From: Chloroflexota bacterium
GTDB taxonomy: Bacteria > Chloroflexota > Dehalococcoidia > Lucifugimonadales > Lucifugimonadaceae
DNA: 54,031 bases
NCBI GenBank assembly: GCA_013204555.1
Contig: JABMNO010000004.1
Span: 1-54,031 of the forward strand
Direction of reading: 5' to 3'
Shown: piece after piece, positions 34,693-43,653 of the stretch
Layout of the letters: each line of letters starts with the position of its first letter
How positions within the stretch are numbered: position 1 is the stretch's first letter
Notes under the pieces: model-generated
The model's input: the letters and a program-made list of their open reading frames with translations, nothing else
Told to the model about the DNA's origin: nothing
Databases searched by the model: none
Made by a program: the position numbers and the translations under genes

Positions 34693-35168
34693 TATTCCTC
34701 GCTGCCGTTTTCAGTTTCCGTAGCTACGGCACCAAGAATGATCACCGTGCCACCCGCGGCCTCGATTTTTTCGCGAGCCGACTTACTGAATCCGTGTGCA
34801 GAAACCTTCAAAGCTCTGCCCAAATCACCATCGCCGAGAATCTTGATCATGGTTCTCGCCTTCTTGACTATACCCGCGTCTCTGAGAGAAGTGGGAGTCA
34901 CTTCTGAGTCAGCTTCAAACGCGTTTAGGCGATCCACGTTCACTGGGGAGTACTGCTTCTTGAAGATATTCGTGAAACCACGCATGTACGGCAAGCGCTT
35001 GATGAGGGGCAGTTGCCCACCTTCAAACAGCGGGTGGACCTGACCTCGAGCCTTCTGGCCCTTGAGTCCTCGACCGGCTGTTGAGCCTCTTCGGCCCGAG
35101 TCACCGCGTCCTACGCGACGTTTTTGTGCTCGCGATCCGGGTGCTGGCTTTAATTCGTGGAGTCCCAT
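34692..35168 (-). CDS. rplO: 50S ribosomal protein L15
   Basis: The 158-aa L15 opens with MGLHELKPAPGSRAQKRRVG, a glycine/arginine-rich extension that threads into 23S rRNA, and continues with QVHPLFEGGQLPLIKRLPYM. It is in the standard order rpmD-rplO-secY with a 10-base spacer from rpmD. Confidence 0.96.
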   Translation of the reverse strand: MGLHELKPAPGSRAQKRRVGRGDSGRRGSTAGRGLKGQKARGQVHPLFEGGQLPLIKRLPYMRGFTNIFKKQYSPVNVDRLNAFEADSEVTPTSLRDAGIVKKARTMIKILGDGDLGRALKVSAHGFSKSAREKIEAAGGTVIILGAVATETENGSEE

Positions 35169-35178
35169 GGGTTCTTAC

Positions 35179-35541
35179 TTACTCAGACTTCTTGGCCCGG
35201 CTGCGAGCGCTAGCGGCTCGCGTACCGGTTGTTGTTTTCTTAGATGTCGATGACTTTGATTTCGTCGCGGCCTTTTTGGTGGCCGTCGACTTTGCAGCTG
35301 CTGTTTTCGCCTTTGGCTTGTCGTCTGAAGTAGCAGCCTTCTTGGCCGGTTCAGCAGCAGGAACATCCGCGATCTCTTCGAACGAAACCAGATGGGCTAC
35401 GGTTCGAATCATTCCGCGAATGGAACCTGAGTCCGCCTGTTCTACGGTCTGTCCAATCTTACGTAGGCCAAGGCTTCTCAAGGTCTCACGGTGGGAACGA
35501 CGAGTGCCGATTGGGCTTCGGGTCTGTTTGATTCGCAACAT
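35179..35541 (-). CDS. rpmD: 50S ribosomal protein L30 with long basic C-terminal tail
   Basis: The first 58 residues are a normal L30 (LRIKQTRSPIGTRRSHRETL, RSLGLRKIGQTVEQ, IRGMIRTVAHLV). The remaining 60 residues are a Lys/Ala/Thr/Ser-rich tail resembling histone H1 tails (AKSTATKKAATKSKSSTSKK). Standard L30 is about 60 aa, so the protein is doubled in length. No frameshift or fusion to another domain is visible. Confidence 0.94.
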   Translation of the reverse strand: MLRIKQTRSPIGTRRSHRETLRSLGLRKIGQTVEQADSGSIRGMIRTVAHLVSFEEIADVPAAEPAKKAATSDDKPKAKTAAAKSTATKKAATKSKSSTSKKTTTGTRAASARSRAKKSE

Positions 35542-35551
35542 TGGTGTTTAA

Positions 35552-36106
35552 CTAAGCCTCAGTTGTGGCCGCTGGCGTTGCTACCACTGGAATGTTTCGG
35601 CGCTTGGCACGCTCAACCTTGGGATCGCGCATGCTTCGAAGGCCTTCAACAGTTGCCTTAAGAACATTTATCTTGTTGTTTGAGCCAAATGTCTTGGACA
35701 GTACGTCCTTAACTCCGGCTGCTTCCATGGCCGCGCGCACGCCTCCACCTGCAATCACGCCTGTACCAGGCGCTGCGGGCTTGAGGAAAACCTTCGCTGC
35801 TCCGAACTTGGATACAACTTCGTGAGGGATGGTAGTGTCAGCAAGAATCACAGGAGTGAGGTCTTTGCGAGCATTGGTCGTGCCCTTACGGACAGCGTCC
35901 GGGACAGCTTTGGCTCGGCCCAGGCCCACACCAACGCTGCCCTTGCCATCGCCAACGACGACAAGCGCTGTGAAGGTCAGGTTTCCGCCACCCTTCACAA
36001 CTTTGGTGACACGGCGAATCTGAACTACGCGCTCAATGAGCCCGGAGTCTTCCTGTTCCGGTCGGCGCCCGCGGCGTCCACCTCTGTTTTCACTTCCACG
36101 GTTCAT
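35552..36106 (-). CDS. rpsE: 30S ribosomal protein S5
   Basis: The 184-aa S5 shows the N-terminal double-stranded-RNA-binding-like domain ([40 protein letters not shown]) and the C-terminal domain ([20 protein letters not shown]). Its start follows the rplR stop with no spacer bases. Confidence 0.97.
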   Translation of the reverse strand: MNRGSENRGGRRGRRPEQEDSGLIERVVQIRRVTKVVKGGGNLTFTALVVVGDGKGSVGVGLGRAKAVPDAVRKGTTNARKDLTPVILADTTIPHEVVSKFGAAKVFLKPAAPGTGVIAGGGVRAAMEAAGVKDVLSKTFGSNNKINVLKATVEGLRSMRDPKVERAKRRNIPVVATPAATTEA

Positions 36107-36469
36107 TTAGAAATCAAGTCCTTCTTCTCGGGCAGCATCGGCGAGCGCTTTTACTCGACCGTGATACCGGTAGCCACCTCGATCGAAAACCACGGTCGTG
36201 ATGCCAGCGGACATTGCCCGCTTTGCCACGGCTGTACCAACGGCCTCTGCGCCTTCAATCTTCCCGTTGACTGGGCCTTTGACATCAGCGTCAAGGGTTG
36301 ATGCTGACACCAGCGTGTTGCCGGCTGTGTCATCAATAACCTGCGCGTAGATGTTGTTGGCGCTTCGGTAGACGGAGAGACGCGGCCTCGCGGCAACACC
36401 GCTCACCTTTTTCCGCACTCGACGGTGCCTGACCATTCGTGGCCTTGAATCATATTTGCGTGACGGCAC
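36107..36469 (-). CDS. rplR: 50S ribosomal protein L18
   Basis: The 120-aa 5S rRNA-binding protein is recognised by [29 protein letters not shown] and [20 protein letters not shown]. It abuts both rplF and rpsE with no spacer. Confidence 0.97.
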   Translation of the reverse strand: MPSRKYDSRPRMVRHRRVRKKVSGVAARPRLSVYRSANNIYAQVIDDTAGNTLVSASTLDADVKGPVNGKIEGAEAVGTAVAKRAMSAGITTVVFDRGGYRYHGRVKALADAAREEGLDF

Positions 36470-37015
36470 TTACGCTGCTCCCATTGCACGCTTGCCAGGC
36501 TTGGTCCGCACGTCTTCGTCCGTGTACCTGATGCCCTTGCCTGTGTACGCGTTTGGCTTTCTTATTGAACGAATCTGGGCAGCCTGCTCGCCAACCACCT
36601 GTTTATCAACACCACTCACAATAACGCGGTTCTGACCTTCGACGGACAGCGTTATGCCGTCCAGCGGGTCGACGTCAACGGGATGGCTGTAGCCAACGTT
36701 GATAACAACGCCCTTGCCCTGTTGCTGGACACGGTAACCGGTCCCAACCAGGTCCAGACCCTTCGTAAATCCGTCGCTCACACCCGTGACCATGTTGGCC
36801 AACAGACTTCGAGTCAGACCATGGAGAGCGCGAACGCGGTCTTGCTCGCTTGAACGACTTACTTTCAGCACCGCATCATCAAGGTTGATGTTGATAGTGG
36901 CGCTGAAGTTGGCGGAAAGTTCGCCTTTTGGTCCCTTAACGGTGACCGCTGATCCGTCGATTTTTACATCAACGCCAGAGGGCACAGCTATGGGCGCATT
37001 TCCGATTCTTGACAC
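36470..37015 (-). CDS. rplF: 50S ribosomal protein L6
   Basis: The 181-aa L6 has MSRIGNAPIAVPSGVDVKID, VTVKGPKGELSANF, and the C-terminal RSIRKPNAYTGKGIRYTDED. It lies 19 bases after rpsH. Confidence 0.97.
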   Translation of the reverse strand: MSRIGNAPIAVPSGVDVKIDGSAVTVKGPKGELSANFSATININLDDAVLKVSRSSEQDRVRALHGLTRSLLANMVTGVSDGFTKGLDLVGTGYRVQQQGKGVVINVGYSHPVDVDPLDGITLSVEGQNRVIVSGVDKQVVGEQAAQIRSIRKPNAYTGKGIRYTDEDVRTKPGKRAMGAA

Positions 37016-37034
37016 GTATGTTTATTCCTGAGGG

Positions 37035-37433
37035 CTACCAGAGGTAAAGAAGAAGCTCGCCACCCAGGCCCTGACGCCATGCGTCTCGACCCGTAACGAT
37101 GCCTTTGGATGAGGAGATAAACGCCACACCCAGACCGCCGTAGTAACGAGGGATCTCGTGGTGACCCACGTAGACCCTAAGTCCGGGACGGCTAACTCGC
37201 TTCAATCCGCTAATTACCGGAGTCCGATTCTCGTAATACCTGATATCTATCTTGAGATCGTTCTGCGGTTTCTTGTCAATCACTTCGTATCCGGAGATGA
37301 AGCCTTCTCTTTCCATTATTTTGGCAATGGAAGTCTTCATCTTTGAGGATGGCATTGTTACTGACGTGTGACGCGCCTGTATGGCGTTTCGTACACGAGT
37401 CAGCATGTCAGCTACTGGGTCAGTCGGCGGCAC
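37035..37433 (-). CDS. rpsH: 30S ribosomal protein S8
   Basis: S8 is recognised by [39 protein letters not shown] and [20 protein letters not shown]. The frame stays open up to 37523, but the GTG at 37431-37433 ([11 protein letters not shown]) gives 132 aa, the family length, with GGAG nine bases upstream; the longer version has no homology at its N-terminus. Confidence 0.95.
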   Translation of the reverse strand: MPPTDPVADMLTRVRNAIQARHTSVTMPSSKMKTSIAKIMEREGFISGYEVIDKKPQNDLKIDIRYYENRTPVISGLKRVSRPGLRVYVGHHEIPRYYGGLGVAFISSSKGIVTGRDAWRQGLGGELLLYLW

Positions 37434-37453
37434 TTGTTTCCACTCCGTCCGTT

Positions 37454-37639
37454 CTAAACGCTTGCTTTGCGGATTCCAGGGAGTTCTCCCCGAAGCGCAA
37501 GCTCTCGGAAGCAAATTCGGCACATGCCCACAAAACGGATATATCCGTGTGGCCTACCGCACCGATGGCACCGATTATGGAAGCGAACCGCATACTTCGG
37601 AGGTTTCTTCCACTTCTCGATCATGCATTTTTTTGCCAA
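37454..37639 (-). CDS. rpsN: 30S ribosomal protein S14 type Z
   Basis: This is the short, 61-aa zinc-binding S14: [20 protein letters not shown] followed by [20 protein letters not shown], with two Cys-x2-Cys pairs. It takes the usual place between rplE and rpsH with spacers of about 20 bases. Confidence 0.97.
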   Translation of the reverse strand: MAKKCMIEKWKKPPKYAVRFHNRCHRCGRPHGYIRFVGMCRICFRELALRGELPGIRKASV

Positions 37640-37658
37640 CGAATATTCCTCTAATGCT

Positions 37659-38504
37659 CTAAGTCGTTACGGGAACCGCATCCTCGACACGCGTAAATGG
37701 CATGCCAAGGAGTTCAAGGAGGCGGCGTGCCTCTTCATCGTTATGCGCGGTGGTGATGATGTTCACCTGAAGGCCGCGCATACGGTCAACCCGATTATAG
37801 TCGATCTCCGGAAAAATGATCTGCTCTCGCAGGCCCAGGGCGTAGTTGCCTCGACCATCGAAACTTTTTCGAGACACACCATGGAAGTCCCGGACTCTTG
37901 GCAGTGCTGTGTTGATCAATCGATCAAGAAACTGCCACATCTTCAGGCCACGCAGGGTTACGGTCACACCCACAGGCATGCCATCTCGGAGCTTGAAGTT
38001 GGCGATTGATTTTCTGGCCTTTGTCACTACTGCATGCTGGCCAGTGATCTGAGTGAGGTCTTCCTGGGCCTTCTGGACAATGTCCAGGTTCTGTCGGCCT
38101 AGGGCCTGAATAGACTCCCCTCCAACACCAATATTTAGGACAATTTTGGTGGGCTTTGGGATTTCCATTGGATTTGTGTAACCAAAATCCCGTTCAAGCG
38201 TGGCTTTTACCTCGTCAATGTACAGCTGTTCCAGCCGGGTTTTCTGACGTGACGTGATATCCGCAGCCGACTTTTCAGCCGGAGCTTTGTCGGCTGGGGC
38301 CTTCTTAGCCGGAGCCTTCTCAGCGCCATCATCATCCTGCCCTGCAGTCACAGTCTTCGCTTTTGCAGCAGCGGGCTTCTTAGCTCCAGCTTTTGCTCGC
38401 GATCCACTGGCGGCTGGAGTCTTACGACTTGCACGCTTTTTTACCGCCGCCTTCGGCGTTTCCTCTTCGGCCCCTTCGGGCGTTGTGGCTTCGTTTTCGG
38501 CCAC
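37659..38504 (-). CDS. rplE: 50S ribosomal protein L5 with long N-terminal extension
   Basis: Residues from about 86 onward are a normal L5 ([52 protein letters not shown]), which binds 5S rRNA. The first 85 residues are a low-complexity Ala/Lys/Glu/Pro extension (for example [19 protein letters not shown]) in frame from ATG at 38502-38504. Standard L5 is about 180 aa, whereas this one is 281. A start inside the frame nearer the L5 core is not excluded. Confidence 0.94.
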   Translation of the reverse strand: MAENEATTPEGAEEETPKAAVKKRASRKTPAASGSRAKAGAKKPAAAKAKTVTAGQDDDGAEKAPAKKAPADKAPAEKSAADITSRQKTRLEQLYIDEVKATLERDFGYTNPMEIPKPTKIVLNIGVGGESIQALGRQNLDIVQKAQEDLTQITGQHAVVTKARKSIANFKLRDGMPVGVTVTLRGLKMWQFLDRLINTALPRVRDFHGVSRKSFDGRGNYALGLREQIIFPEIDYNRVDRMRGLQVNIITTAHNDEEARRLLELLGMPFTRVEDAVPVTT

Positions 38505-38507
38505 TTG

Positions 38508-38825
38508 CTACTCCAAAACCTCGTTGCATGCCTTGCAGATTCGCACTTTCGTGCCGTCTCCAAGTATCCGTGTACCAATCCGCGACTTTTCGTCGCAGGA
38601 CGGGCAAACGATTTTTACGTTTGACATATTCAGCGGAGCTTCTTTTGTGGTTAGACCACCCCGCGTTTGACCACCCTGCTGGCCCAGATGCCGAGTCACG
38701 ATGTTCAAACCTTCAACAAACAGGCGATCTTTACGCGGCTCAACTCTGAGTACGCGACCTCGCTTGCCTTTGTCACGACCGGCCGTAATAACGACCTGAT
38801 CATTTCTACGAATTCCAAATGCCAT
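38508..38825 (-). CDS. rplX: 50S ribosomal protein L24
   Basis: The 105-aa L24 has the KOW motif (DQVVITAGRDKGKRGRVLRV), GLNIVTRHLGQQGG and a C-terminal zinc-ribbon-like end with CPSC and CKAC. It has spacers of two and three bases to its neighbours rplN and rplE. Confidence 0.96.
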   Translation of the reverse strand: MAFGIRRNDQVVITAGRDKGKRGRVLRVEPRKDRLFVEGLNIVTRHLGQQGGQTRGGLTTKEAPLNMSNVKIVCPSCDEKSRIGTRILGDGTKVRICKACNEVLE

Positions 38826-38827
38826 TC

Positions 38828-39196
38828 CTAGAGCACCTCTGGTGCCAGCGAGACAATGCGCATGAACTCTTTGTCTCGGAGCTCCCGGGCTACCGGGCCA
38901 AAGATGCGAGTGCCTCTTGGATTCTTTTCAGTGTCAATGATTACTGCTGCGTTGTCATCAAAACGGATGTAAGAGCCATCGGGCCTTCGCTGTGGGCTCA
39001 CCGTCCGGACAATTACGGCCCGCACTACTTCATGATTTTTCACGGTTGAGTTTGGAGTTGCTTCCTTTACAGCAGCGGTTATTACGTCTCCAATCTTTCC
39101 GTAGCGTCGGCGACTTCCACCTCGAACCTGGATACAAAGAATTTCTCTGGCGCCAGAGTTGTCCGCAACTTTGAGTCGGGTCATGTGTTGAATCAC
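38828..39196 (-). CDS. rplN: 50S ribosomal protein L14
   Basis: The 122-aa L14 begins [20 protein letters not shown] and includes [20 protein letters not shown] and [20 protein letters not shown]. It is among the most conserved ribosomal proteins, and the assignment is secure. Confidence 0.98.
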   Translation of the reverse strand: MIQHMTRLKVADNSGAREILCIQVRGGSRRRYGKIGDVITAAVKEATPNSTVKNHEVVRAVIVRTVSPQRRPDGSYIRFDDNAAVIIDTEKNPRGTRIFGPVARELRDKEFMRIVSLAPEVL

Positions 39197-39202
39197 GGTT
39201 CG

Positions 39203-39535
39203 TTACTCCCCCGACCCATCGGTCACAATAACGCCAGCTTCCGGATCAACCTCTGAAGGCTGAACCTCAGCTACGTCCACTGCTTTGACAATTTCAACCA
39301 ATCTCCACCGTTTGGTCTTGGAAATCGGCCGGGTCTCTTCGATCAGCACTACGTCGCCAATCGATGCCTGATTAGTTTCATCATGTACGTGAAATCTGGA
39401 GGCGCGTCTTCGTGCCTTGCCGTAAATAGGGTGACGGCTGGTCCACGAGTACGACACGACGATGGACTTGTCCATCTTGTCGCCAACCACGGTCCCGACC
39501 CGCTGTTTGCGGCCCAGTGTCTCTTTGGTGGTCAA
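39203..39535 (-). CDS. rpsQ: 30S ribosomal protein S17 with short acidic tail
   Basis: The S17 core shows RKQRVGTVVGDKMDKSIVVS, the GKARRRASRFHVHDE loop and IGDVVLIEETRPISKTKRWR. A 25-residue acidic tail (VQPSEVDPEAG...) makes it 110 aa against the usual 80-90. It overlaps the rpmC stop by four bases. Confidence 0.96.
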   Translation of the reverse strand: MTTKETLGRKQRVGTVVGDKMDKSIVVSYSWTSRHPIYGKARRRASRFHVHDETNQASIGDVVLIEETRPISKTKRWRLVEIVKAVDVAEVQPSEVDPEAGVIVTDGSGE

Positions 39536-39738
39536 GCTTCGAGCCTCCGAGCAATCTCTCGCTCTTTAATCACGGTTTGGATCCGTGCAATATCGCGCCG
39601 AGTCTTGCGGATTTCACTGAAATCCGTGAGTTGTAGTGTTGCCGCCCTGAACCGGAGGTTCATGAGCGAGTGCTGACGATCATCCAGCGTTTCCACCAGG
39701 TCGTCATTTTCAAGCTGTCTTACTTCGCTAATGTCCAT
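39532..39738 (-). CDS. rpmC: 50S ribosomal protein L29
   Basis: The 68-aa two-helix protein is recognised by EVRQLENDDLVETLDDRQHS, LMNLRFRAATLQL and RRDIARIQTVIKEREI. It sits at the polypeptide exit tunnel and contributes to the binding site for trigger factor and SRP. The order rplP-rpmC-rpsQ is standard. Confidence 0.97.
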   Translation of the reverse strand: MDISEVRQLENDDLVETLDDRQHSLMNLRFRAATLQLTDFSEIRKTRRDIARIQTVIKEREIARRLEA

Positions 39739-39750
39739 GATATCCAGTGA

Positions 39751-40167
39751 CTAGAACTGTTCTTCTCTCGAAATTATCTGGGTTGCCATTGGCAACTTAT
39801 GTGCCGCTCGGGCAAGTGCTTCACGAGCGATATTTTCTGGGACTCCACCAATCTCAATAACCATCCGACCGCGCTTGACCACGGCAACCCACTGTTCAAC
39901 CGCACCTTTGCCACCACCCATACGGGTTTCCGCCGGCCGGGATGACACGGGTTTATCCGGGAAGACCCGGATGTAGATTTGCCCACCACGTGAGACGTAG
40001 TGAACGATTGCTCGCCGGGCGGACTCAATGCTGCGTGCGGATAGCCACGCAGCGCTGAGGGATTTGATGCCAAACTCACCGTAACTTAGCTTGCTGCCGG
40101 ATACGGGCGCACCGCGGCGCTTGCCGCGCTGCTGCTTTCGCCATTTTGATCGTGATGGTTGAAGCAT
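39751..40167 (-). CDS. rplP: 50S ribosomal protein L16
   Basis: The 138-aa L16 opens MLQPSRSKWRKQQRGKRRG and includes the conserved RVFPDKPVSSRPAETRMGGG segment, then KGAVEQWVAVVKRGRMVIEI. It ends shortly after KLPMATQII. It follows rpsC after three bases. Confidence 0.97.
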   Translation of the reverse strand: MLQPSRSKWRKQQRGKRRGAPVSGSKLSYGEFGIKSLSAAWLSARSIESARRAIVHYVSRGGQIYIRVFPDKPVSSRPAETRMGGGKGAVEQWVAVVKRGRMVIEIGGVPENIAREALARAAHKLPMATQIISREEQF

Positions 40168-40170
40168 TGC

Positions 40171-41145
40171 CTACTCTTTTTCTTCGCCCGGAGTCTCTTC
40201 AGGTGCAGCCTTCGGCTTTGGGGTCCTCTTCCTCACTGCCGTTTTAGGAGCAGGTTTGGCTGCGGCCTCAGGAGCTGTCTCCGGTGGCGTATCAATAATT
40301 TTGGTCTCAACGGCTCCAGCCTCTGGAGCTGCTGAGGCTGGAGCCTTTACAGCGCCTTCTGCAGTTGGCTGATCGCCGCCACCGCCACGTCCGCGGCCAC
40401 CACCTGGTCTTGGGCCAGATGGTCGGGTGGTCCGTCTGGCGCGCCGACCTGGGCGCGAGTCTTCAGCAGGAGCATCGGCCTGTCTCATGGCGGTGCCAAC
40501 GATAGCGGCGCCGGTTGAAAGGTCGCCGGTATAAATCCATGCTTTTACGCCAATTCGACCAAACGTCGTGGCGGCTTCAGCGATAGCAAAATCAACATTT
40601 GCACGAAGGGTATGGAGCGGTACTCGACCATCCATCGCCTTTTCAGTTCGAGCGATCTCAGCACCGCCCAGCCGTCCGCCGCAAACGATCTTGATGCCCT
40701 GAGCACCGGCCTGCATTGTGCGGGTGATGGACTGACGCATCGCACGACGGAACGCGACCCGACGTTCGAGTTGCTCTGCGACATTACGTGCGACGAGGTA
40801 TGCATCAAGTTCTGGCTGCCGAATCTCCTGAATGTTCAGGCGAGCGCGCTTGCCCGTGAGCTTCTCAAGATCGCTACGCAGTTCGTCCACACGTGTCCCG
40901 CCCCGGCCAATGACAATGCCCGGTCGTGCCGTGTGAATTGAAATTACAAGTTCCTGCGGACCTCGTTCGATCTCAGTTTTAGAAATTCCGCCACTGTCTT
41001 CATAGCGGGTTGAGATCATTTTTCGGATCTTCTGATCTTCAATCGCCAGAGCGGAGTATGCCTTACCGCCTGAGGCGAACCAGCGAGCCTGCCAGGGGAC
41101 CGTCGTTCCGAGTCGGAATCCTATTGGATGGGTCTTCTGCCCCAA
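40171..41145 (-). CDS. rpsC: 30S ribosomal protein S3 with about 105-residue C-terminal extension
   Basis: The S3 core (MGQKTHPIGFRLGTTVPWQA, KH motif VIGRGGTRVDELRSDLEKLT, VCGGRLGGAEIARTEKAMDG) ends near residue 217. The rest is low-complexity: an Arg/Gly-rich block (RPGGGRGRGGGG) followed by a Pro/Ala/Glu/Lys tail. Total length is 324 aa against 210-235 normally. The tail would project from the mRNA entry side of the 30S head. Confidence 0.96.
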   Translation of the reverse strand: MGQKTHPIGFRLGTTVPWQARWFASGGKAYSALAIEDQKIRKMISTRYEDSGGISKTEIERGPQELVISIHTARPGIVIGRGGTRVDELRSDLEKLTGKRARLNIQEIRQPELDAYLVARNVAEQLERRVAFRRAMRQSITRTMQAGAQGIKIVCGGRLGGAEIARTEKAMDGRVPLHTLRANVDFAIAEAATTFGRIGVKAWIYTGDLSTGAAIVGTAMRQADAPAEDSRPGRRARRTTRPSGPRPGGGRGRGGGGDQPTAEGAVKAPASAAPEAGAVETKIIDTPPETAPEAAAKPAPKTAVRKRTPKPKAAPEETPGEEKE

Positions 41146-41148
41146 TTG

Positions 41149-41505
41149 CTACTCCCCGCCTTCGCTGTTGGCAGTGACGTCATCTACCTCAACAATGAGG
41201 TGACAACTTGGCCTGTTGAATGATCCGGCCCGGCCACGTGCCCTAGGTCGAATTCGCTTGAGTCGCGGTCCTTCGTCAACCGTAATCCTTGATACATGAA
41301 GGCTGTCACGGTTCATGAAATCATTATTCTCTGCGTTGGCGACCGCTGAATTGATGGTCTTCATTACGATCTCAGCCGATGGCGATTGCGTGAATCGCAG
41401 CATGCTCACGGCAGACGCGATGTCTTTGCCGCGCACCATGTCGCAGACAATGCGCATCTTCTTTGCAGAGATGCCCAATCCTTTGGATCTTGCTCTTACC
41501 GCCAT
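41149..41505 (-). CDS. rplV: 50S ribosomal protein L22
   Basis: The 118-aa L22 is recognised by GISAKKMRIVCDMVRGKDIA, SAVSMLRFTQ and the tunnel hairpin region GPRLKRIRPRARGRAGSFNR. It follows rpsS after 50 bases. Confidence 0.97.
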   Translation of the reverse strand: MAVRARSKGLGISAKKMRIVCDMVRGKDIASAVSMLRFTQSPSAEIVMKTINSAVANAENNDFMNRDSLHVSRITVDEGPRLKRIRPRARGRAGSFNRPSCHLIVEVDDVTANSEGGE

Positions 41506-41555
41506 CGTTATCGTTCGCTTCTAAATGCCTGTATATCTGTAGTTCGTTACTGACC

Positions 41556-41840
41556 CTATCGAGGGCCGGAGGCTCGGTCACCTCTGGAAGAATGCCCTCG
41601 GAATGTCCGAGTTGGGGCAAACTCTCCCAGCTTATGACCAACCATATTTTCTGAGATCAACACCGGAATATGCCGCCGACCATCGTGCACGGCAATGGTA
41701 AGGGCCACCATGTCCGGCATGATTGTGGACGCACGCGACCACGTCTTGATGACGGTTCGAGTGTTGGCTCTTTGAGCCGCCTCAACCTTTTTCATCAACT
41801 TGGGTTGAATGTACGGGCCTTTTTTGACTGATCTAGACAT
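41556..41840 (-). CDS. rpsS: 30S ribosomal protein S19
   Basis: The 94-aa S19 starts [20 protein letters not shown] and contains [18 protein letters not shown] and [19 protein letters not shown] sequences (here [20 protein letters not shown]). It is in the normal S10-operon position between rplB and rplV. Confidence 0.97.
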   Translation of the reverse strand: MSRSVKKGPYIQPKLMKKVEAAQRANTRTVIKTWSRASTIMPDMVALTIAVHDGRRHIPVLISENMVGHKLGEFAPTRTFRGHSSRGDRASGPR

Positions 41841-41864
41841 ACCTAATTCCGACTATTCCGGTGT

Positions 41865-42692
41865 TTACCGCTTGTATCGTCTCCGGACGATCAACTTATC
41901 TGACGCTTGCTTACGACGCGTCCGAGGACCTAACGCGGGCTTACCCCACGGGGTCTTTGGACCAGGCATTCCAATTCCTGCCCGGCCTTCTCCACCACCA
42001 TGTGGGTGGTCCCCGGGGTGCATAGCGGAGCCACGAACACCAGGTCGACGGCCTCTGTGCCGACTTCTGCCTGCTTTGCCCAGTTTGATGTTTTTGTGAT
42101 CAATATTTCCAACCTGACCAACGGTGGCACGGCATCTGCCAAGCACCAGCCGCATCTCGCCAGATGGAAGCCTCAGAAGCGTGTAGCCCTCTTCGTGAGC
42201 CATCACCTGAGCAACCGTTCCGGCGCTGCGGACCATCTTCGCTCCGCTACCGGGCTTCAGCTCAATATTGTGGACGAACGTTCCAGTTGGCAGATCCTTC
42301 AACTCCGATGAGTTGCCAGGGGTGACGCCGTTCTCGCCAACCTGACCAATCTTTACGCCAACAGTAACTCCTTCAGGAGCAACAATGTACGCCTTGATGC
42401 CGTTCTCATAGGTAATCAGAGCAATGCGGGCAGAGCGGTTCGGGTCGTACTCAATCGCCTCAACTATGGCTGTGGCATCCCGATTCCGATCGAAATCGAT
42501 AATTCGGTATTGGCGCTTGTGTCCACCACCTCGGTGTCGAACTGTAATCCGACCCCTGTTGTTCCGTCCGCCGGTCCTCTTGATTGGTCGCAGAAGCGAT
42601 TTTTCAGGCTTGCTTTTCGTGATTTCTTTGAAGTCAGCAAGAATAGTGCCGCGCTGGCCGGGGGAAGTTGGTTTGTAAATCTTTAGTGGCAT
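41865..42692 (-). CDS. rplB: 50S ribosomal protein L2
   Basis: The 275-aa L2 shows [40 protein letters not shown] and the C-terminal [20 protein letters not shown] with the conserved histidine near the peptidyl-transferase centre. Length and order are standard. Confidence 0.98.
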   Translation of the reverse strand: MPLKIYKPTSPGQRGTILADFKEITKSKPEKSLLRPIKRTGGRNNRGRITVRHRGGGHKRQYRIIDFDRNRDATAIVEAIEYDPNRSARIALITYENGIKAYIVAPEGVTVGVKIGQVGENGVTPGNSSELKDLPTGTFVHNIELKPGSGAKMVRSAGTVAQVMAHEEGYTLLRLPSGEMRLVLGRCRATVGQVGNIDHKNIKLGKAGRSRHRGRRPGVRGSAMHPGDHPHGGGEGRAGIGMPGPKTPWGKPALGPRTRRKQASDKLIVRRRYKR

Positions 42693-42698
42693 TGCCGA

Positions 42699-42983
42699 CT
42701 ATGCTCCCTCGAACAGCTGAATCGTATCGCCGGACCGCAGCGTCACGATGGCTTTTTTCCAAGCCGGGGTGGTGGTCATTCGCGGGCCATAGCGTTTAGT
42801 TTTACCCGGTACTTTCAGGGTGTTAACGCTCACGACACTCACGTTGAAGGCGACTTCAACGGCACGCTTAATCTGTGGCTTGCCAGCCTTCTTATTGACT
42901 TCAAATACGTATTTGCCAACCTCGCCAAGAAGAGTCGACTTCTCCGTGACGATTGGCCTTCGCAGGATTTCCCAGGTGTGCAT
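42699..42983 (-). CDS. rplW: 50S ribosomal protein L23
   Basis: The 94-aa L23 has ILRRPIVTEKSTLLGEVGKY, VFEVNKKAGKPQIKRAVEVA and the KTKRYG loop. It lies at the tunnel exit beside L29. Spacers to rplB and rplD are six and ten bases. Confidence 0.96.
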   Translation of the reverse strand: MHTWEILRRPIVTEKSTLLGEVGKYVFEVNKKAGKPQIKRAVEVAFNVSVVSVNTLKVPGKTKRYGPRMTTTPAWKKAIVTLRSGDTIQLFEGA

Positions 42984-42993
42984 ATCTGGCCCC

Positions 42994-43653
42994 TTAAGCT
43001 CCTACACCGGCGGCCGCCATTGGCCTGCCCTTAGATGCCCAGATCTCATTCACTCTCTCGGCGGCGCCTCGGGTGAATACGATTTTGCGTGCGCCGAATA
43101 TGTCCAGCGGGTTGATCAGATCGGCGGGCTGTATTGATATGTCGGCCAGATTAGCCGCTGACAGGCGCAAGACAGAGTTGTCTCCGTTGGTAATCACTAG
43201 CGCCTTGCGGTCGACACCAATGGCAGAGAGGGTCTTGACCAAGGTTGACGTGCTTGGAGAATCAGCGGTCAGCTCATCCACAAACATGATCTTGCCTTTT
43301 CGGAGTTGGTCTGAAAGAGCGATCTTAAGGGCTAGCCGCCGCATCTTCACGGGAATTCGTATCCGGTAGCTCTTAGGGTGTGGTCCGTGCGCAACCGCAC
43401 CACCGCGCTGCGTTGGGGAGCTTCGATCGCCGAGACGTGCGCGACCTCCACCCTTCTGCGCTCGTAGCTTGCGGTTCGAGGAAATGACATCGCTACGGTT
43501 CTTGGTATCGTGTCCGCCCTGACGCTTGTTCGCCTGCTGAGCCACGATGACCTGGTGAAGCACCGGCTGGTTCATCTTGAGATTCCAGACAGTGTCGTCC
43601 AGCTCTAGAATTCCGGCTTCGCCGCCTGTGTTATTTATGACCTTTACTTCCAT
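42994..43653 (-). CDS. rplD: 50S ribosomal protein L4
   Basis: The 219-aa L4 is recognised by the tunnel loop KLRAQKGGGRARLGDRSSPT followed by RGGAVAHGPHPKSYRIRIPV. Its ATG overlaps the last base of the rplC stop. In several bacteria L4 autoregulates the S10 operon; I see no leader structure here that would show this. Confidence 0.97.
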   Translation of the reverse strand: MEVKVINNTGGEAGILELDDTVWNLKMNQPVLHQVIVAQQANKRQGGHDTKNRSDVISSNRKLRAQKGGGRARLGDRSSPTQRGGAVAHGPHPKSYRIRIPVKMRRLALKIALSDQLRKGKIMFVDELTADSPSTSTLVKTLSAIGVDRKALVITNGDNSVLRLSAANLADISIQPADLINPLDIFGARKIVFTRGAAERVNEIWASKGRPMAAAGVGA